NCBI GenBank assembly: GCA_029168955.1
Contig: JAPDOI010000185.1
Span: forward strand, 521,001-585,000
Source of the DNA: Aplectana chamaeleonis
Lineage: Eukaryota; Nematoda; Chromadorea; Rhabditida; Cosmocercidae
DNA: 64,000 bases
Direction: 5' to 3'
In this document: piece after piece, positions 23,114 to 33,829 of the stretch
Position numbering within the stretch: position 1 is the first letter of the stretch
How the letters are laid out: each line of letters starts with the position of its first letter
Made by a program: the position numbers and the translations under genes
The notes under the pieces: generated by a model
What the model was told of the DNA's origin: nothing
Databases searched by the model: none
The model's input: the letters and a program-made list of their open reading frames with translations, nothing else

Positions 23114-23340
23114 GATCACGGTGCTATCGCACCAGGGGGGGGGCACTATGGTGTGGCGAAGGCACTATGGCACTTCGCCACACCCATTTTTTTCGCGCCG
23201 CAACGACTCCTATTTTTGGAAAAGGAGGAAAGCCCAGGGTTTGTGTTCAAAGTGCGCTGCGTCGCGGAAAAATGGGCGTGGCGAAGTGCCATACCAGCAT
23301 GCCCCCTCCCCCCCCCCCCTGCTGCCATAGCACCTGGATC
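23114..23340. mobile_element. Palindromic MITE with G/C-run arms
   Basis: GATCACGGTGCTATCGC pairs with the mirror of GCCATAGCACCTGGATC. Inner arms TGGCACTTCGCCACACCCAT and ATGGGCGTGGCGAAGTGCCA pair almost perfectly. G- and C-runs of about 9-11 bases form part of the stem. Confidence 0.75.
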
Positions 23341-23399
23341 AGGCAATTTTTGAAGTGGGAGTATTGTGCTATCCCTGAGCCTCATAGTTGTTCACAGTG

Positions 23400-23752
23400 T
23401 ACATAGACAGACTTTTGCAGCCTCTCTGTCTATGTAGATTGTGAACTTTTGAAGTATTCGAAAAAAAAAACCTTGGATTTGGCTCAAATCGTTTTTTGGG
23501 GTTATCTGAAGCTTTAAATACGCTGCCGGGGTCCATCTATAGATTCTCGAAAAACTTCGACAGCGTCCCACCGGGGAAATCTTCAGGCTGAAATATGACT
23601 TCTGATGATTTCCAAAACGATATAATAGGTTTGCCTCGGAATTCCTCTGTAAAGTTTTTTTTGGAATGCTCAACACGAGTCTGAGGTCCGTTCATCGATT
23701 TTCATTAGATTACGGCAGGTCACGGTAGAGTAGATTGTTCACTATAAGGGCT
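23400..23752. repeat. Dispersed repeat family G block
   Basis: Contains GGAATGCTCAACACGAGTCT and GGCAGGTCACGGTAGAG modules. No gene is seen. Confidence 0.45.
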
Positions 23753-23756
23753 TTAA

Positions 23757-24242
23757 AGGCAGTGTTCACGCTAAAAACTCGTTTTTCTGTTTCCCCGCCT
23801 ATCTTGAAAACGGTCCCATGCTGATTCCAATGATGTCTCTGAAATCGTACAAGACCATCTGGGAACGGAGCTATGGTCCCTCAAAAATTGGGCTAAGGAA
23901 ACATGGTGGACGAGTTGTCCGAGGCTTGTAACTTCCGTCTTTTGCAGCCGATGTATGCGAGTTGATCTGAGTAGAGAGAGAAGCTGAGATTGAAGGAAAG
24001 AACGGAGCTAATGATTGGAAATCATCGCTCATATCACGATCTCGAGCATTCATTTGTTCACGTCGGTGGGCGTGTGTTGCGCTTTTGGGGTTTGCCTTGC
24101 GCTCGAAGTGTCAACTTCGGGCTCTTTTGGAGCTGTTCCTGGCTCGTTTTCATGCGTTCTTTCGACGTCAACGTTACAGTGTGCCCCTCCAGTTCCTATT
24201 CCTAGTGGAAACTGAAACACATTTTTATCGTAAACACTGCCT
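23757..24242. mobile_element. TTAA-MITE family A copy 3
   Basis: TTAA flanks at 23753-23756 and 24243-24246. The ends are AGGCAGTGTTCACGC and TCGTAAACACTGCCT. The left half is very close to the copies at 6835 and 27604 (shared CTTGAAAACGGTCCCATGCT). Confidence 0.9.
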
Positions 24243-24246
24243 TTAA

Positions 24247-24644
24247 AGATACCGTTGGGCACTGGAGTTCGTGAGCACCTGCGCCAAATTATCCAAGGAT
24301 GAACTTGGAACTGGTGAAGTGTTGATGACTACTTCCAAATCAGTTGTACCATCTTTTTGATGCTGCTGAGCGAATTTGGAAGACTTCGAATGAACCCCGA
24401 GGAATCATTATTGTTCGTGAATCGTATTCCAGAACGACTTTTCCTATATGAGTTTTTTTTGTGTTCTGGCATTCACAATATTCCTTTGATTATAGAAATC
24501 TATTATTCATTCATTTTTATGACACGAAAGCTCTTTTATACATCTTTAAAAGCAATCGTCTTCCAGCGTTGGAAAAAACGATCGTCTTCGAGCTTCTATC
24601 TTAACATGCTAAGCGAGCAGGAACTCGAGTGGTTAATCTCGTAA
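24247..24644 (+). pseudogene. Coding-like fragment with a frame break
   Basis: Immediately right of a family A insertion, a + strand frame reads RYRWALEFVSTCAKLSKDEL and on to a TGA at 24358-24360. A second frame, offset by one, then carries MLLSEFGRLRMNPEESLLF and continues to a stop at 24642. The two frames would be continuous with a single one-base shift, so I read this as a decayed gene piece or a coding region interrupted by the TTAA element. No known domain was recognised. Chance open frames remain possible. Confidence 0.3.
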
Positions 24645-24800
24645 AAACGGGAAAAAAAGATCTGAGTGACTAAAAACGGCTGAATTCCTACAAAGTTGAG
24701 TTACCGGCATGCCTAGCGACCCCAACCAGCACCCTCAATGTGAACAAATGAAAGTCCGGATATGATGGCAACCCATAGTCAAAAGACGTGAGCACTCCTA

Positions 24801-25042
24801 TCTCGGGCGATTATCGGCCCCGAGCCGCCTGACAGTTCGGCACGTTTTTCCAATCTGCGAGTCGGCTCCTGTTGCTGTCCGGGCCACTGCTGTTGCTTTC
24901 CGGGTCACTGCTGTTGCTGTCCGGGCTTTTCCGGTTGGCCCAAACAGCAACAGCAGTAGCCCGGAGATTGGGAGAACGAGCCGAACTGTCAGGCGGCTCC
25001 GATTCCTATTCGGTGCGGCTCGGGGCCGAGAATCGCCTGAGA
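24801..25042. mobile_element. GC-rich palindromic MITE
   Basis: TCTCGGGCGATTATCGGCCC is mirrored by GGGCCGAGAATCGCCTGAGA. Inner arms include GAGCCGCCTGACAGTTCGGC and its complement, and CTGTTGCTGTCCGGG repeats mirrored by AACAGCAACAGCAG. Confidence 0.8.
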
Positions 25043-25492
25043 TGTATGTCGGCTGTCTCGACTTTCTGATCGCCAAGTCTTTCGGGCTCATATGACGGCA
25101 AGGGTTGGCCCTATTCTAGCCGGAAAAATACGAGTCTCCTCCGGGCATTGGTCTTGTTTTGAGTGCTAGAATTTCCGGGTTTTATGAAAAACTCAAAAGA
25201 TTAGTTAATAGCTAATGCTGCCTTTATGCACTGACGAGATCCGAAGCGCGCGCCTTGATTTACCGATTTCAATGTGCTAGAAAACCAATTAGCGCTACAC
25301 AGTAGAGAATTCCTCTTGAACTCGAATCTTAAATATGAGTGTTTTCATTCAAGTTTTATATGTATAGAACCCTTAGGCCAAAAAGGCAGGCAATCATACA
25401 TGTGACCCAGTTCTGAATTCTCGCTGGTGTTGACGTCAATTGAATCCTCAGCTGAATTTGGCACTTCCTGTCCCGCTGTGAGTTGTTGTTTT

Positions 25493-25843
25493 CTATCCGA
25501 TGGGGCCATATCCGAGCTTACGCCACCACCACCAACACCGCGAATCGATTTGTATCTGAACAAGAGCAGGAGCATGGGAGGGATGGGTATGATGATCATC
25601 TCGCATTCTGCATTGCAACTCGTAAAATGCAACAACCTCAATAAAAGTAATAGGCTTCGCCGAGACGAATTGGATGTAAAGAGACGCATAGAAAATAGTC
25701 GGCCGAGCTCTCGCCTCAGTGCAGCCCCACAGCCAGCTCGCTATTCGATAAGAATCACTCAGGACTTTCACCCTAAAAAACCACTGTCCACGACTAATCG
25801 ATTTGGTAGATTCTTTTCCATGATAGTCCGAGTTGTCTAAACT
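25493..25843 (-). CDS. Candidate terminal exon, unknown protein
   Basis: On the minus strand a strong acceptor (CCTCATTTCCCCAG) is followed in phase 0 by a frame of 116 codons ending in TAG at 25493. It starts SLDNSDYHGKES, has a hydrophobic-aromatic middle (near FYASLYIQFV) and ends in a run of Trp codons. A second minus-strand frame, from an ATG at 25689 to a stop at 25345, overlaps it and continues with a Ser/Asp-rich tail. The two frames would join only by a shift at the GGT-repeat near 25530, so a frameshift, a missed intron, or one false frame are all possible. The + strand is also open here. No family recognised. Confidence 0.35.
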   Translation of the reverse strand, partial: SLDNSDYHGKESTKSISRGQWFFRVKVLSDSYRIASWLWGCTEARARPTIFYASLYIQFVSAKPITFIEVVAFYELQCRMRDDHHTHPSHAPALVQIQIDSRCWWWWRKLGYGPIG

Positions 25844-25937
25844 CTGGGGAAATGAGGATGACGTCCTGCTGTCTGTGGAGGGCTACTGCGATACGACATT
25901 TGCCAGAATAGGTGGAAAATAAGGGGAAGAAGTGTTT

Positions 25938-26420
25938 TTAAAGGCACTTGCGGGATTTCGCGCGCCTTGTGGCACCTTATTGTATACTTGAAGCACACTA
26001 GGTTTCATATTCATGCGTCAACACAAAGGTACTTGTTGTTGCTAAAGATGGGAACAATTCCTGTGCTCAAAGGCTGCATACATGCTCAAAAGTTCTCTCA
26101 TTAAAATTTGTCGAATTACATCATGCACGATTGGTGGAGATAGCTGAGCTAGTAGACTCGTACGGCTTGTTCTAGAACGCCTACACCAATCGAAGCGTTG
26201 AAAACGAGCCAAATTGCCGCGATTGAGTTGAATTTGAAGGTGTTTATATAGGGTGCGCGGGATTTGGCAAAAAATGGGCGCAGCCCCCAAGTTCTGGTAG
26301 TTCGAGATCGGTCAAATGCGGTATTTGTGGCTCGTTTTCGACGCTTTCAAGGATGTGAGCGTTGTAATAGGAACCGTACGAGCACACTAACGTCACTAAC
26401 TCAACGAATTTCGGGTCCAT
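25938..26420. mobile_element. Degenerate TTAA/family B-like palindrome
   Basis: TTAAAGGCACTTGCGGG marks a possible left end. GGCTGCATACATGCTC resembles a family B terminus. CGTTGAAAACGAGCCAAAT and ATTTGTGGCTCGTTTTCGAC form mirrored arms. Boundaries are unclear. Confidence 0.4.
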
Positions 26421-26530
26421 AGAGGGACTTGCGGAATGAGCGGACGACTTTCAAGTCAGTGCTTTCACGTCACCCGGATGATTCTGGTACGTAGCTCACG
26501 ACCCCGGAGGAACGGAAGGTTTATTGACAT

Positions 26531-26605
26531 ATGGGGTGGGTATCGAACTCGACCGTGTGCAGCGAAAACAGCGCGTCTTGCCACTAGGCCACACGCTGCC
26601 TGAAG
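26531..26605 (-). repeat. tRNA-like unit (SINE head or tRNA relic)
   Basis: On the minus strand GTGGCCTAGTGGCAAG is a good box A and GGTCGAGTTCGATA a good box B, about 30 bp apart. The unit recalls the one at 1723, so a tRNA-derived SINE family is likely. Folding of a full cloverleaf was not confirmed. Confidence 0.5.
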
Positions 26606-26802
26606 CATATTTATTGCACTGGTACCGTATTTACGGGTTTACAGCACCTTGGAATCCGTTTCGAGAAGAGGAGTTCTCATAATGGCCCAGTTCTGGTGAA
26701 TTTCCCAGGAAGCCCATCGTTCTGTGACGATTCAGCCTATGGGATAGCGAAGTTGCCGTAAATGTTAAGGATTCTTTTCATTCTTTTACAGCATGCTTGC
26801 GA

Positions 26803-27105
26803 TCATTTTTTCCGAGATTCTAATGAACAGGTGAAGATGCACATCAGTACTTGACCATTCCTCTCCTGTTCTTGGCCTTTGTATGTGAATTTTCGAAGAT
26901 GCAGGGAAGACCAATGCGGGTGTTTGTTCATCAAATGCCTTATTACTGGCTTTCTTACACCGAACAATGGAAATCCCACATAATCCTTGCGCGTATCGAG
27001 TACGCCATCGCTAGTAGCGCCTCCCTCCACATTACGTGCCAGCAGTTAATTAGGTTGCCCCATAAGTTTACACTGACTGGTCATAATGTACGACATTCGC
27101 ATTAA
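26803..27105. other. Overlapping open frames, no gene call
   Basis: A minus-strand ATG frame (26803-27030, starting MEGGATSDGVLD) overlaps a + strand frame (26851-27105) that follows a TCTTTTACAG acceptor at about 26789. Neither shows a known motif. The preserved openness of both strands is notable, but I cannot choose. Confidence 0.2.
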
Positions 27106-27603
27106 TATTCCATTGAATGGAATGTTCTGGGACAGTTGGAGGGACGACCATTTTGTACATTTGTACATTCAGACGGTAATTAACAGAGAGGTCATAGTTA
27201 CTTAGACTAGGACTAGATTTGGGAAGCGTTTTGCGTTTGAATCTCAAGCTTAACATCGTTCTCTCTCAAATTTCACTCCCAGCACTTCCTTCAACAATCA
27301 ATGAAAGAGGTGTTGTTTGCGCTCCCTCAATTGCATATTCAATAATACTGCCAATTAATACCTTTGCAGTTACAGGTTACACGTTGAGGGGTGGAAACCA
27401 TTTGGGCCATAGCTGCAGTTTGGCGGATTCCTAAATAATGCCTGGAAAATAAGTTGAGAGATTTTGTTTCTACGCATCTACAAGAATTTATTCTGAAGAC
27501 GTCATATATAGCCGCAAAAATCTCCGAGTGTTCCCTAAATGTCTTATCTGTACGTTGTCTCAGTGCGTACCAATGCTTTAGTGGGGTTTAAATTTGTTCT
27601 TAA

Positions 27604-28090
27604 AGGCAGTGTTCACGATGAAAATCCCTTTTCGGTTTTTTCCTATCTTGAAAGCGTTTCCATTCCGATTCCAGTGATGTCTCTGGAATCGTACAAGACC
27701 TTCCGGGATTGGAGTTATGGTCCTTCAAAAATTGAGCTAGGGAAAATGGTGGACGAGTTGTCCGAGGCTTGTAACTTCCGTCTTTTGCAGCCAATGTATG
27801 CGAGCTGACCTGAGTAAAGAGAGAAGTTGAGAATGAGGGGAATAACGGAGCTTTTGATAGGAAACCATAGCTCATCCCACGATCTTGAGTATTCCACTGT
27901 TCACGTCGAAGGGCGGAAAGGGGCCCGACTTGTTCAAAGCGGCGGGGTTCGCCCACTTTTCTAAGCCGTTTTGCGGCTCCTGGGTAGCTAGCTTTTCGTC
28001 CCCTTTCTTCGACGCTGTTCTGCTTCTGAGAGCCACGAGAAGCGTTTGCCATGGAAAATTCGAGAATGAAGTTCATCGTGAACAGTGCCT
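27604..28090. mobile_element. TTAA-MITE family A copy 4
   Basis: TTAA flanks at 27600-27603 and 28091-28094. The ends are AGGCAGTGTTCACGA and TCGTGAACAGTGCCT. The 166-aa minus-strand frame at 27600-28100 reads through the element's end and is not a gene. Confidence 0.9.
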
Positions 28091-28094
28091 TTAA

Positions 28095-29925
28095 TATCAT
28101 TCCGATTAGGATACTCTAAGAAGTTGAAATGCTGCTTCGCAGGAGAACGTGCTGCAAAAGGCTGAACTTTTGCCACGGTTATATCGGGATCGCAGCAGCA
28201 TGTAGTCCTGTTCCCGGGGGGTCCTGCGGCAAGAAGGTCAGCCTTGTCGCAACAAGGACATCTTTACCACGGTCCTCAATGGGAAGTGTTTCTTTGCTGT
28301 GGGCCATACGGAAGATTCTCTGAAAGGGAAAGCATCCAGATAGTGATCCATGGTAGCGGTTCAGCATCTGCCCGAAAGGCCTACTGTGCTCTTGATGAGA
28401 TGAGGAGTCTCGCACCTTCAATTTCAGAGCAAAAGTTACTTTGTCACTTCGTGCGTAGCGAGAGGAGAGACAGCGAGAAAAAGTGGGAGGGGAGGAAGCG
28501 GAATACGCGCTCGCACGCACGCGGTAGATCCGAATGAATTCGGCTGCGCAAAAAGGACCTGCTGTGCGCCTGATTAGCGGGGTGATTATTCGAGGAACCA
28601 TAGATTGACGTCTCTTATGAGGATGTGACCGTATTATCGTCGTCCATAATGTCATGTGTTTGAGTTGAGTGGGAATTGTGGTCAATTCCAACAGTTCGCG
28701 TGTTCCAGCACGTGCTACAATTCAGTGGGCAATGCGGCAGCGTGTTCGTAGAGCAGCGCTGTCCGTGCCGTGCTCCGGAGCACTTTGAGGCCAAGTTGAG
28801 AGCGTATTGCGGTCGAATAGGAGCACACCAGGACGTGAGCTAGGAGGTTCCCCAATATTGCTTGAGGTGGAACGGTTCTGGACGAGGAACTTCAATGCTT
28901 GGATTCCAAATGCATGCAGAAGAGCCCCTACCACCCACTATTATCCCGTTGTTGTTGTCATGTTTCAATATTCTAAAGTAGAGAATGGAGCTTTCAAGGA
29001 GATTGTCTGAGTTTGGGATGGAAGATATAAAACGTTCGAGTTTAGAGAATGTTCACCGCTTAACTACGACATCTCGTTCATTTTGTTTTGGGCCTCGCGA
29101 GCCCTTATGCTATATCCCAGGCAAAGGAGATGTCCCAGATTCATACCAATTTGTGTTGAAGTCTACACGTAGTAATACATAGTATACCAAGTTGCCTGTG
29201 AAAGGGCAGTGCTTTTAGGGAAGCGCATTTTGAAAAACCTCATGGCGTTTCCTGAGATGGTAGATGCTACTTCGAAAACACACTAGCTCTTTCTGTTGCA
29301 CCCAGGCATAGCGAAAGGGCTGGTACGTACTAGATGGCATCATGGATTACGCAATTAAGCTACAGTTTCATTGTTCTCGTCCTGAGCGCTTGATGGTCGC
29401 CCTTAAGTTCGCTCGAGGTGGATGTGCAGCGCGATTCGTGAGCACTCCACGTTTTACCGGCGTCGCTTTTCGGCGTATCGCTGCTCGTTTTTCACAATCA
29501 TTAGCGTATTCAGGGTGTCGAAAAACCTATAGATCCATGTCAGACCGACCAGAACAGGCCCAATATTCGTGTTCAGCTCCCAAAATAACCACCCTGGATT
29601 GACATGCATGATTGCTGCGGCTGGGATAGGGACGCGCAGCTCCGCTCGCATGCATCATAATTTGAATTCGAATCGTGGTGCGTGCGTGAAGCGTGGCGCT
29701 CTCTGACCCTCGCTGTTGCATTCATGCATGCCACCCCTGGAAAATTTTCAGGCTGCAATGTTTCTGACCTTTGTACAGCCAAAAGTGGAATACAGTTCAT
29801 TAATAGGGGCCTAACTCATAATGGAATTTTATCATTGGTAGGCTTGGTGAAGGTAGGCTCTAGCAAGAAAACTCCGCTATAAATTTTTACATTTTCAGTC
29901 ATTCGGATAATCACGGGACGGTTTG
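28095..29925. other. Repeat fragments, no confirmed gene
   Basis: This holds a decayed small-MITE copy (about 28440-28545, GAGAGGAGAGACAGCGAG), a CACGTGCT unit at 28708, and a family G module (GTGTTCAGCTCCCAAAATAA) near 29570. Frames on both strands lack splice or motif support. Confidence 0.4.
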
Positions 29926-30297
29926 GTAGCAGGGCTGTGCGGAACTCTTTTTCAATGTTTTTGGAAACGGAAACGGAAGAAAAATGGCCAAAAAACGCCG
30001 GAAACGGAAATTCGGAAACGGAAACGGAAGAGACCAAGAAATTGTGGGTGTCTTCGGCATTCCACGACTTCGATTTTTTTGTGTTTCTCATGTTTCGTCG
30101 CTGCTTATTCCTTACAGGTCTCATTCGAAAACCTACAGTTTCAGTCAGTAAACTAATAATTATTCAAACTACATGAAATTCCTATGAGGCATTTCACGAT
30201 TTCGAATCCTCGCTCTTGAAAAATCGAAAATTCAGTTTCAAAAATTACTCAGTATATGTATGTATCATCTGGTTCCAAGCCAAATTTACTCTGTTTC

Positions 30298-30416
30298 CTC
30301 GCGCGCTTGTGCGGAGCGAGGGTAGAGACAGCGAGAAAGTGTTGAGAGAAGAAGACGCAGCGCACGCGCGCAGGCGCATGCGATGAACGGAATTAAATTT
30401 CACTCGGAAACAGAGC
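30298..30416 (+). mobile_element. Small MITE with CTCTGTTTCC ends, copy 2
   Basis: CTCTGTTTCC at the left is mirrored by GGAAACAGAG at the right. The interior GAGGGTAGAGACAGCGAG matches the copies near 9680 and 28440. It lies inside the outer hAT-like element. Confidence 0.65.
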
Positions 30417-30444
30417 ATAGCTGCCCCTTCGAAGCAGTGTACAT

Positions 30445-31920
30445 CAGGGCTGTGCGGAACTGTTCCGTTTCCGATTCCGTTTCCGTATTTCCGGTACTTT
30501 TTGGGCTTTTCCGTTCCGTTTCCGGATTTTTGGGCTCGGAAACGGAAGAAAATATTTCTACACGGTGAAACGTCACGCCTCCCCAGTACTCAAAGCCGCG
30601 GTCTCCTTGCGATAATCACAGCGCGAGTCGAATCCTGATCGCTATGATCGGCGTCCCGCTCCTTACAAACCTCTCAAAGCTTCCTGCCCCCACACCAACG
30701 CAATGGAAGATCCCAACTTGGGCTTGACCTTGGCGGCTACAGAAGGCATACTTTGGGTACTGATGCACAAGTTAGTAAGTGATGTCATCTCAGTTGAAAA
30801 AAATCACAATTTGCCTTTCCCACTTTTTATCATTATTTTCTCTCGAATCACTGAACTATTGGCTGATCATTACTCTCTTGTGCATCGGTACAATACTTTG
30901 TTACAATTGACTCCGCCGATGAAGAAACGAAAGAGGCTAGAACTCTTTGTTTTTTTCTCTCTAGCTACTCATGCTCTTGCGAGGTTGCACTTCAGCGCAA
31001 TAGAATTTGCAAGGCAAGGCCCATATCGAGTTTGACTCCTCGTTGTCAGCAGCATGTGCTGCCAACTCATACTGGGTTTCTACTTCTCATGGGCAGCTTG
31101 TGCTGCAGTTGGAAGCACTTGTTGCTTTCGAACTCGATGTCGGCCTCCGAGTGCGACCCCTCATTAACAGCAGCATGTGTTGCTGGCAGGAGCACGTTAT
31201 GCAAAGGGAGAGTCTTTGAGCCACCACCTCTTCCTACCGGAGCTAGAGCTGCGATCCTTGTAATAGCTCGCAGCGAGGACGCCAACCTCGCCAAGGTACG
31301 CAACAAAGGCATCAACCTCGCCACGGTTCACAACAAGAAAGCTTTCCTCGTAATGCGCAGTGGGGACAATATTCTCAGCGTCCGAAATTGATATCAACAA
31401 AGTTGTGTACTAGAGATCACCTTCTGGGATCGGCCTCAAACGAACAACTAATTTCTCAACATCAAAAGAGCAACTACTTTCTCAACAAGAGTGGGTGCCA
31501 TATTTAAACGCAGCCGTCGTAGAATATCGATCGCACTGGAAAAAAATCGAAGGAGAGAACTCGACATCAAAGAGATCAGCAGCACACTTGAGAAGGAGTT
31601 GCTCGAGCAGACTTATTTGCAGCTCTATATGTGAACCAGCAGCAGCACGTCTTCCTTTCATGCTTAAAATCTATAAGTCCTCGGTTCGCTAGCTGATTTA
31701 CAGCTCAGCCCCACTACCACGTGAGCGAATAGATTGAGATCACAAGCTATCGAAGTACATCTGCAAGCCGTGAACAACGACGAAGCTTATTATTGAAGCG
31801 GGCTATGATTTTGAGTTCTCTTCCGTTTCCGTTTCCGGATTTCCGTTTCCGGCGATTTTTAGCCTTTTTTCTTCCGTTTCCGTTTCCGAAAATCTTGAAA
31901 AAGATTTCCGCACAGCCCTG
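30445..31920. mobile_element. Inner hAT-like element with perfect 8-bp duplication
   Basis: The ends CAGGGCTGTGCGGAAC and TTTCCGCACAGCCCTG are flanked by identical 8-mers, GTGTACAT at 30437-30444 and 31921-31928. Both ends are lined with CCGTTTCC units. Interior frames at 30703-31035 and 31032-31391 do not resemble a hAT transposase to me; captured host or filler sequence is possible. Confidence 0.92.
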
Positions 31921-32630
31921 GTGTACATCCTAGCACACAGGAAGTGATCCAGGCTGTACTAGGTGCAGATGAAGCGGGCGCCCGCGTTGCGTGCTGAAGG
32001 CTGATCAGAAGTCAATCTTCAGATTCTCACCGAAGATTTTTTAGATTTTATTTTGAACCTTAGTTACCTACCGGAGCTACATACCACACGATCAAATTCA
32101 AGAAATAAAGAAACTCCTCAGCGAGATTAGGAAAATTAACTTGTGATCTGCCTCAAACGCGTGGTGCCGCTGCCCGTGGCCACCTCCACCTCCCTCCACC
32201 CAGACTCCTTCCTGGAGGCCAGCCTGTACGTTCAAAAAACCGTGTCTCGATTCTGATTCTCGGAGAAAGAGCTGTTTAGAAAATCCTCCAAAAAGCGGCC
32301 AGAGTCCTGTTACAACTATTTTGCGTCACCATTCTATGGAGCGCAATTTGGGAACCCCCAATTTTGTAGAGAATCTCAGCCAGACCCAGATATTCGACTG
32401 AAGACAAGAGGTCCAAAGGTGCTTCTCAGCCCTCTCGTGATGCCTCCAAACACCCTTGCCTAGACCCATTACCATTAACCGTGTAACACTATTTTCTTCC
32501 GTTCTCGGGCACAAAAAGTCGGAAACGGAAGCGGAACGGAACAGCCCTAAAATACCGGAAATACGGAAACGGAACAGTTCCGCACAGCCCTATTTGTTAG
32601 CCTAGGTTTAGTTATTTAAGTTCCATTTAA

Positions 32631-33111
32631 AGGAAGTGTTCACGATAATCTTCGATTTGTAGATTAATCGCTAAATCGATTGTTTGGCACCCGGGAAGAA
32701 CTGAGATGACGAAGAAATTGAGAAAAACCCACCAGAAGGGCACGAAATCCTCTACTCTCACCCCACCTCTTTACTCTCACAGGAACTGTTCGTTGTGACG
32801 ATGAAATCATTTGTGGGCCCGTCTTTTGCAAATCGCTACTCTCTGTGGCTCCGTTCTTTCCTTCGGACCCTAACTAGTACTGTTATGCCTAAAATATTTT
32901 TCCACTTTTGATTAGCCCCATTTTTCACCGGTGACAAACACTGTGAACATGTTCATCCAATCGGACAACTAGTCCAGGCCAGAGAATGTCACTGAAATAA
33001 GACGTTTTAGAACTTTTCTTGCCGTTTCTTTGTAATTTTCGTAACACTTGGTGGCCAATGCATTGTTTTGAGAGGAAAACTCGGGAACGAAAACCATTGT
33101 GAACACTGCCT
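32631..33111. mobile_element. TTAA-MITE family A copy 5
   Basis: Flanked by TTAA (32627-32630) and TCAA (33112-33115). The ends are AGGAAGTGTTCACGA and TTGTGAACACTGCCT. The interior (GAACATGTTCATCCAA) groups it with copies at 54532 and 59391. Confidence 0.85.
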
Positions 33112-33243
33112 TCAACTACCGTGGCTGAGCACTCGGGCCGACTTGTATACACTATTACCATAGTGGAGCCATCTGTATTCGCAAGGTAGTACATTTTCGC
33201 AGATGCGAGGAACCGTTCAGACACTTACCGTATGAGTCTCTTC

Positions 33244-33820
33244 CTATTCGTTGGGTATGATGTCCGGAATCTGTTCCCCATCTGTAGAGTTGCAGCTCTC
33301 CTGCGTTGTTGGAGCTGATGTACATATTTGCTTAAGCCATTCATGGGGCGTTGGAGGCACTTGAGGGCATGGAGTTAGCACACGAAATGTTCTTGAGGGC
33401 TGGTGTTCCAGAGCTTGGAATCGCTGCTGCTGCTGCTGATCAGGATGCAGCACTGGCAAATGTTGTTTTGTAGAATAATGGGCGCGTGATCGGATTGATT
33501 TTCCATACGTCGCTCACCTGCCATTGTGTCCCTTCTCCTTCTTCACCCTTGTCCCAGCACCCTGCAAACTTCGTGCCAATTTCGGATGCCTCGAGCTCCT
33601 CTACACTGGAAACTGCAGACTTCTTTTCACGGATTATTTCTGTTTCAGCGCTGTGGGAACAGATGCTCATTTGTTGAGGAGAAAAAACAGGCGGCCAGCG
33701 GGAAAACTCTTTTCTGCAGACATTGATGCCAATCCTAAAGACACATCGCGATGATGCATTTTGGAAGAGAATTTGGTTTCTGAATGCACCCGGCAAGTTT
33801 TCCAAACGCCGTATGCGTGA
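33244..33820 (-). CDS. Candidate 3' end of a minus-strand gene (three exons)
   Basis: Exons read 33820-33689, 33650-33518 and 33435-33244. Phases agree throughout: the first ends in phase 2 (weak GTTTTTT donor, 38-nt intron, TTCCCACAG acceptor), the second in phase 0 at a perfect CAG/GTGAGC donor, and the third starts in phase 0 after CCTGATCAG. The concatenated frame is about 150 residues, with an acidic stretch (SSVEELEASEIGTKF), a Gln run from CAG repeats, then a Pro-rich tail ending ...QIPDIIPNE and a TAG stop. I do not recognise a family. Upstream exons were not found. It lies antisense inside the PKA gene's long intron, just beyond a family A MITE. The model is built by eye. Confidence 0.45.
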
Positions 33821-33829
33821 CTGCCAGCA

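Larger units (their letters stand above)
29930..32592. mobile_element. Outer hAT-like element carrying nested insertions
   Basis: The ends are CAGGGCTGTGCGGAAC and GTTCCGCACAGCCCTA. The flanking 8-mers TTTGGTAG (29922-29929) and TTTGTTAG (32593-32600) match at 7 of 8. Subterminal GGAAACGG repeats sit inside both ends. It contains a small MITE at 30298 and a second hAT-like element at 30445-31920; without the latter and its duplication it is about 1.18 kb. No transposase is recognised. Confidence 0.85.

Noticed and set aside
27600..28100. 166-codon minus-strand frame
   Set aside because: It coincides with the TTAA-flanked family A element from end to end.
28179..28691. 170-codon minus-strand frame
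   Set aside because: It overlaps a decayed small-MITE copy, the + strand is also open, and no motif or splice site supports it.
30703..31391. Two frames inside the inner hAT-like element as a transposase
   Set aside because: They lack recognisable hAT transposase features and the element is too short to be autonomous.
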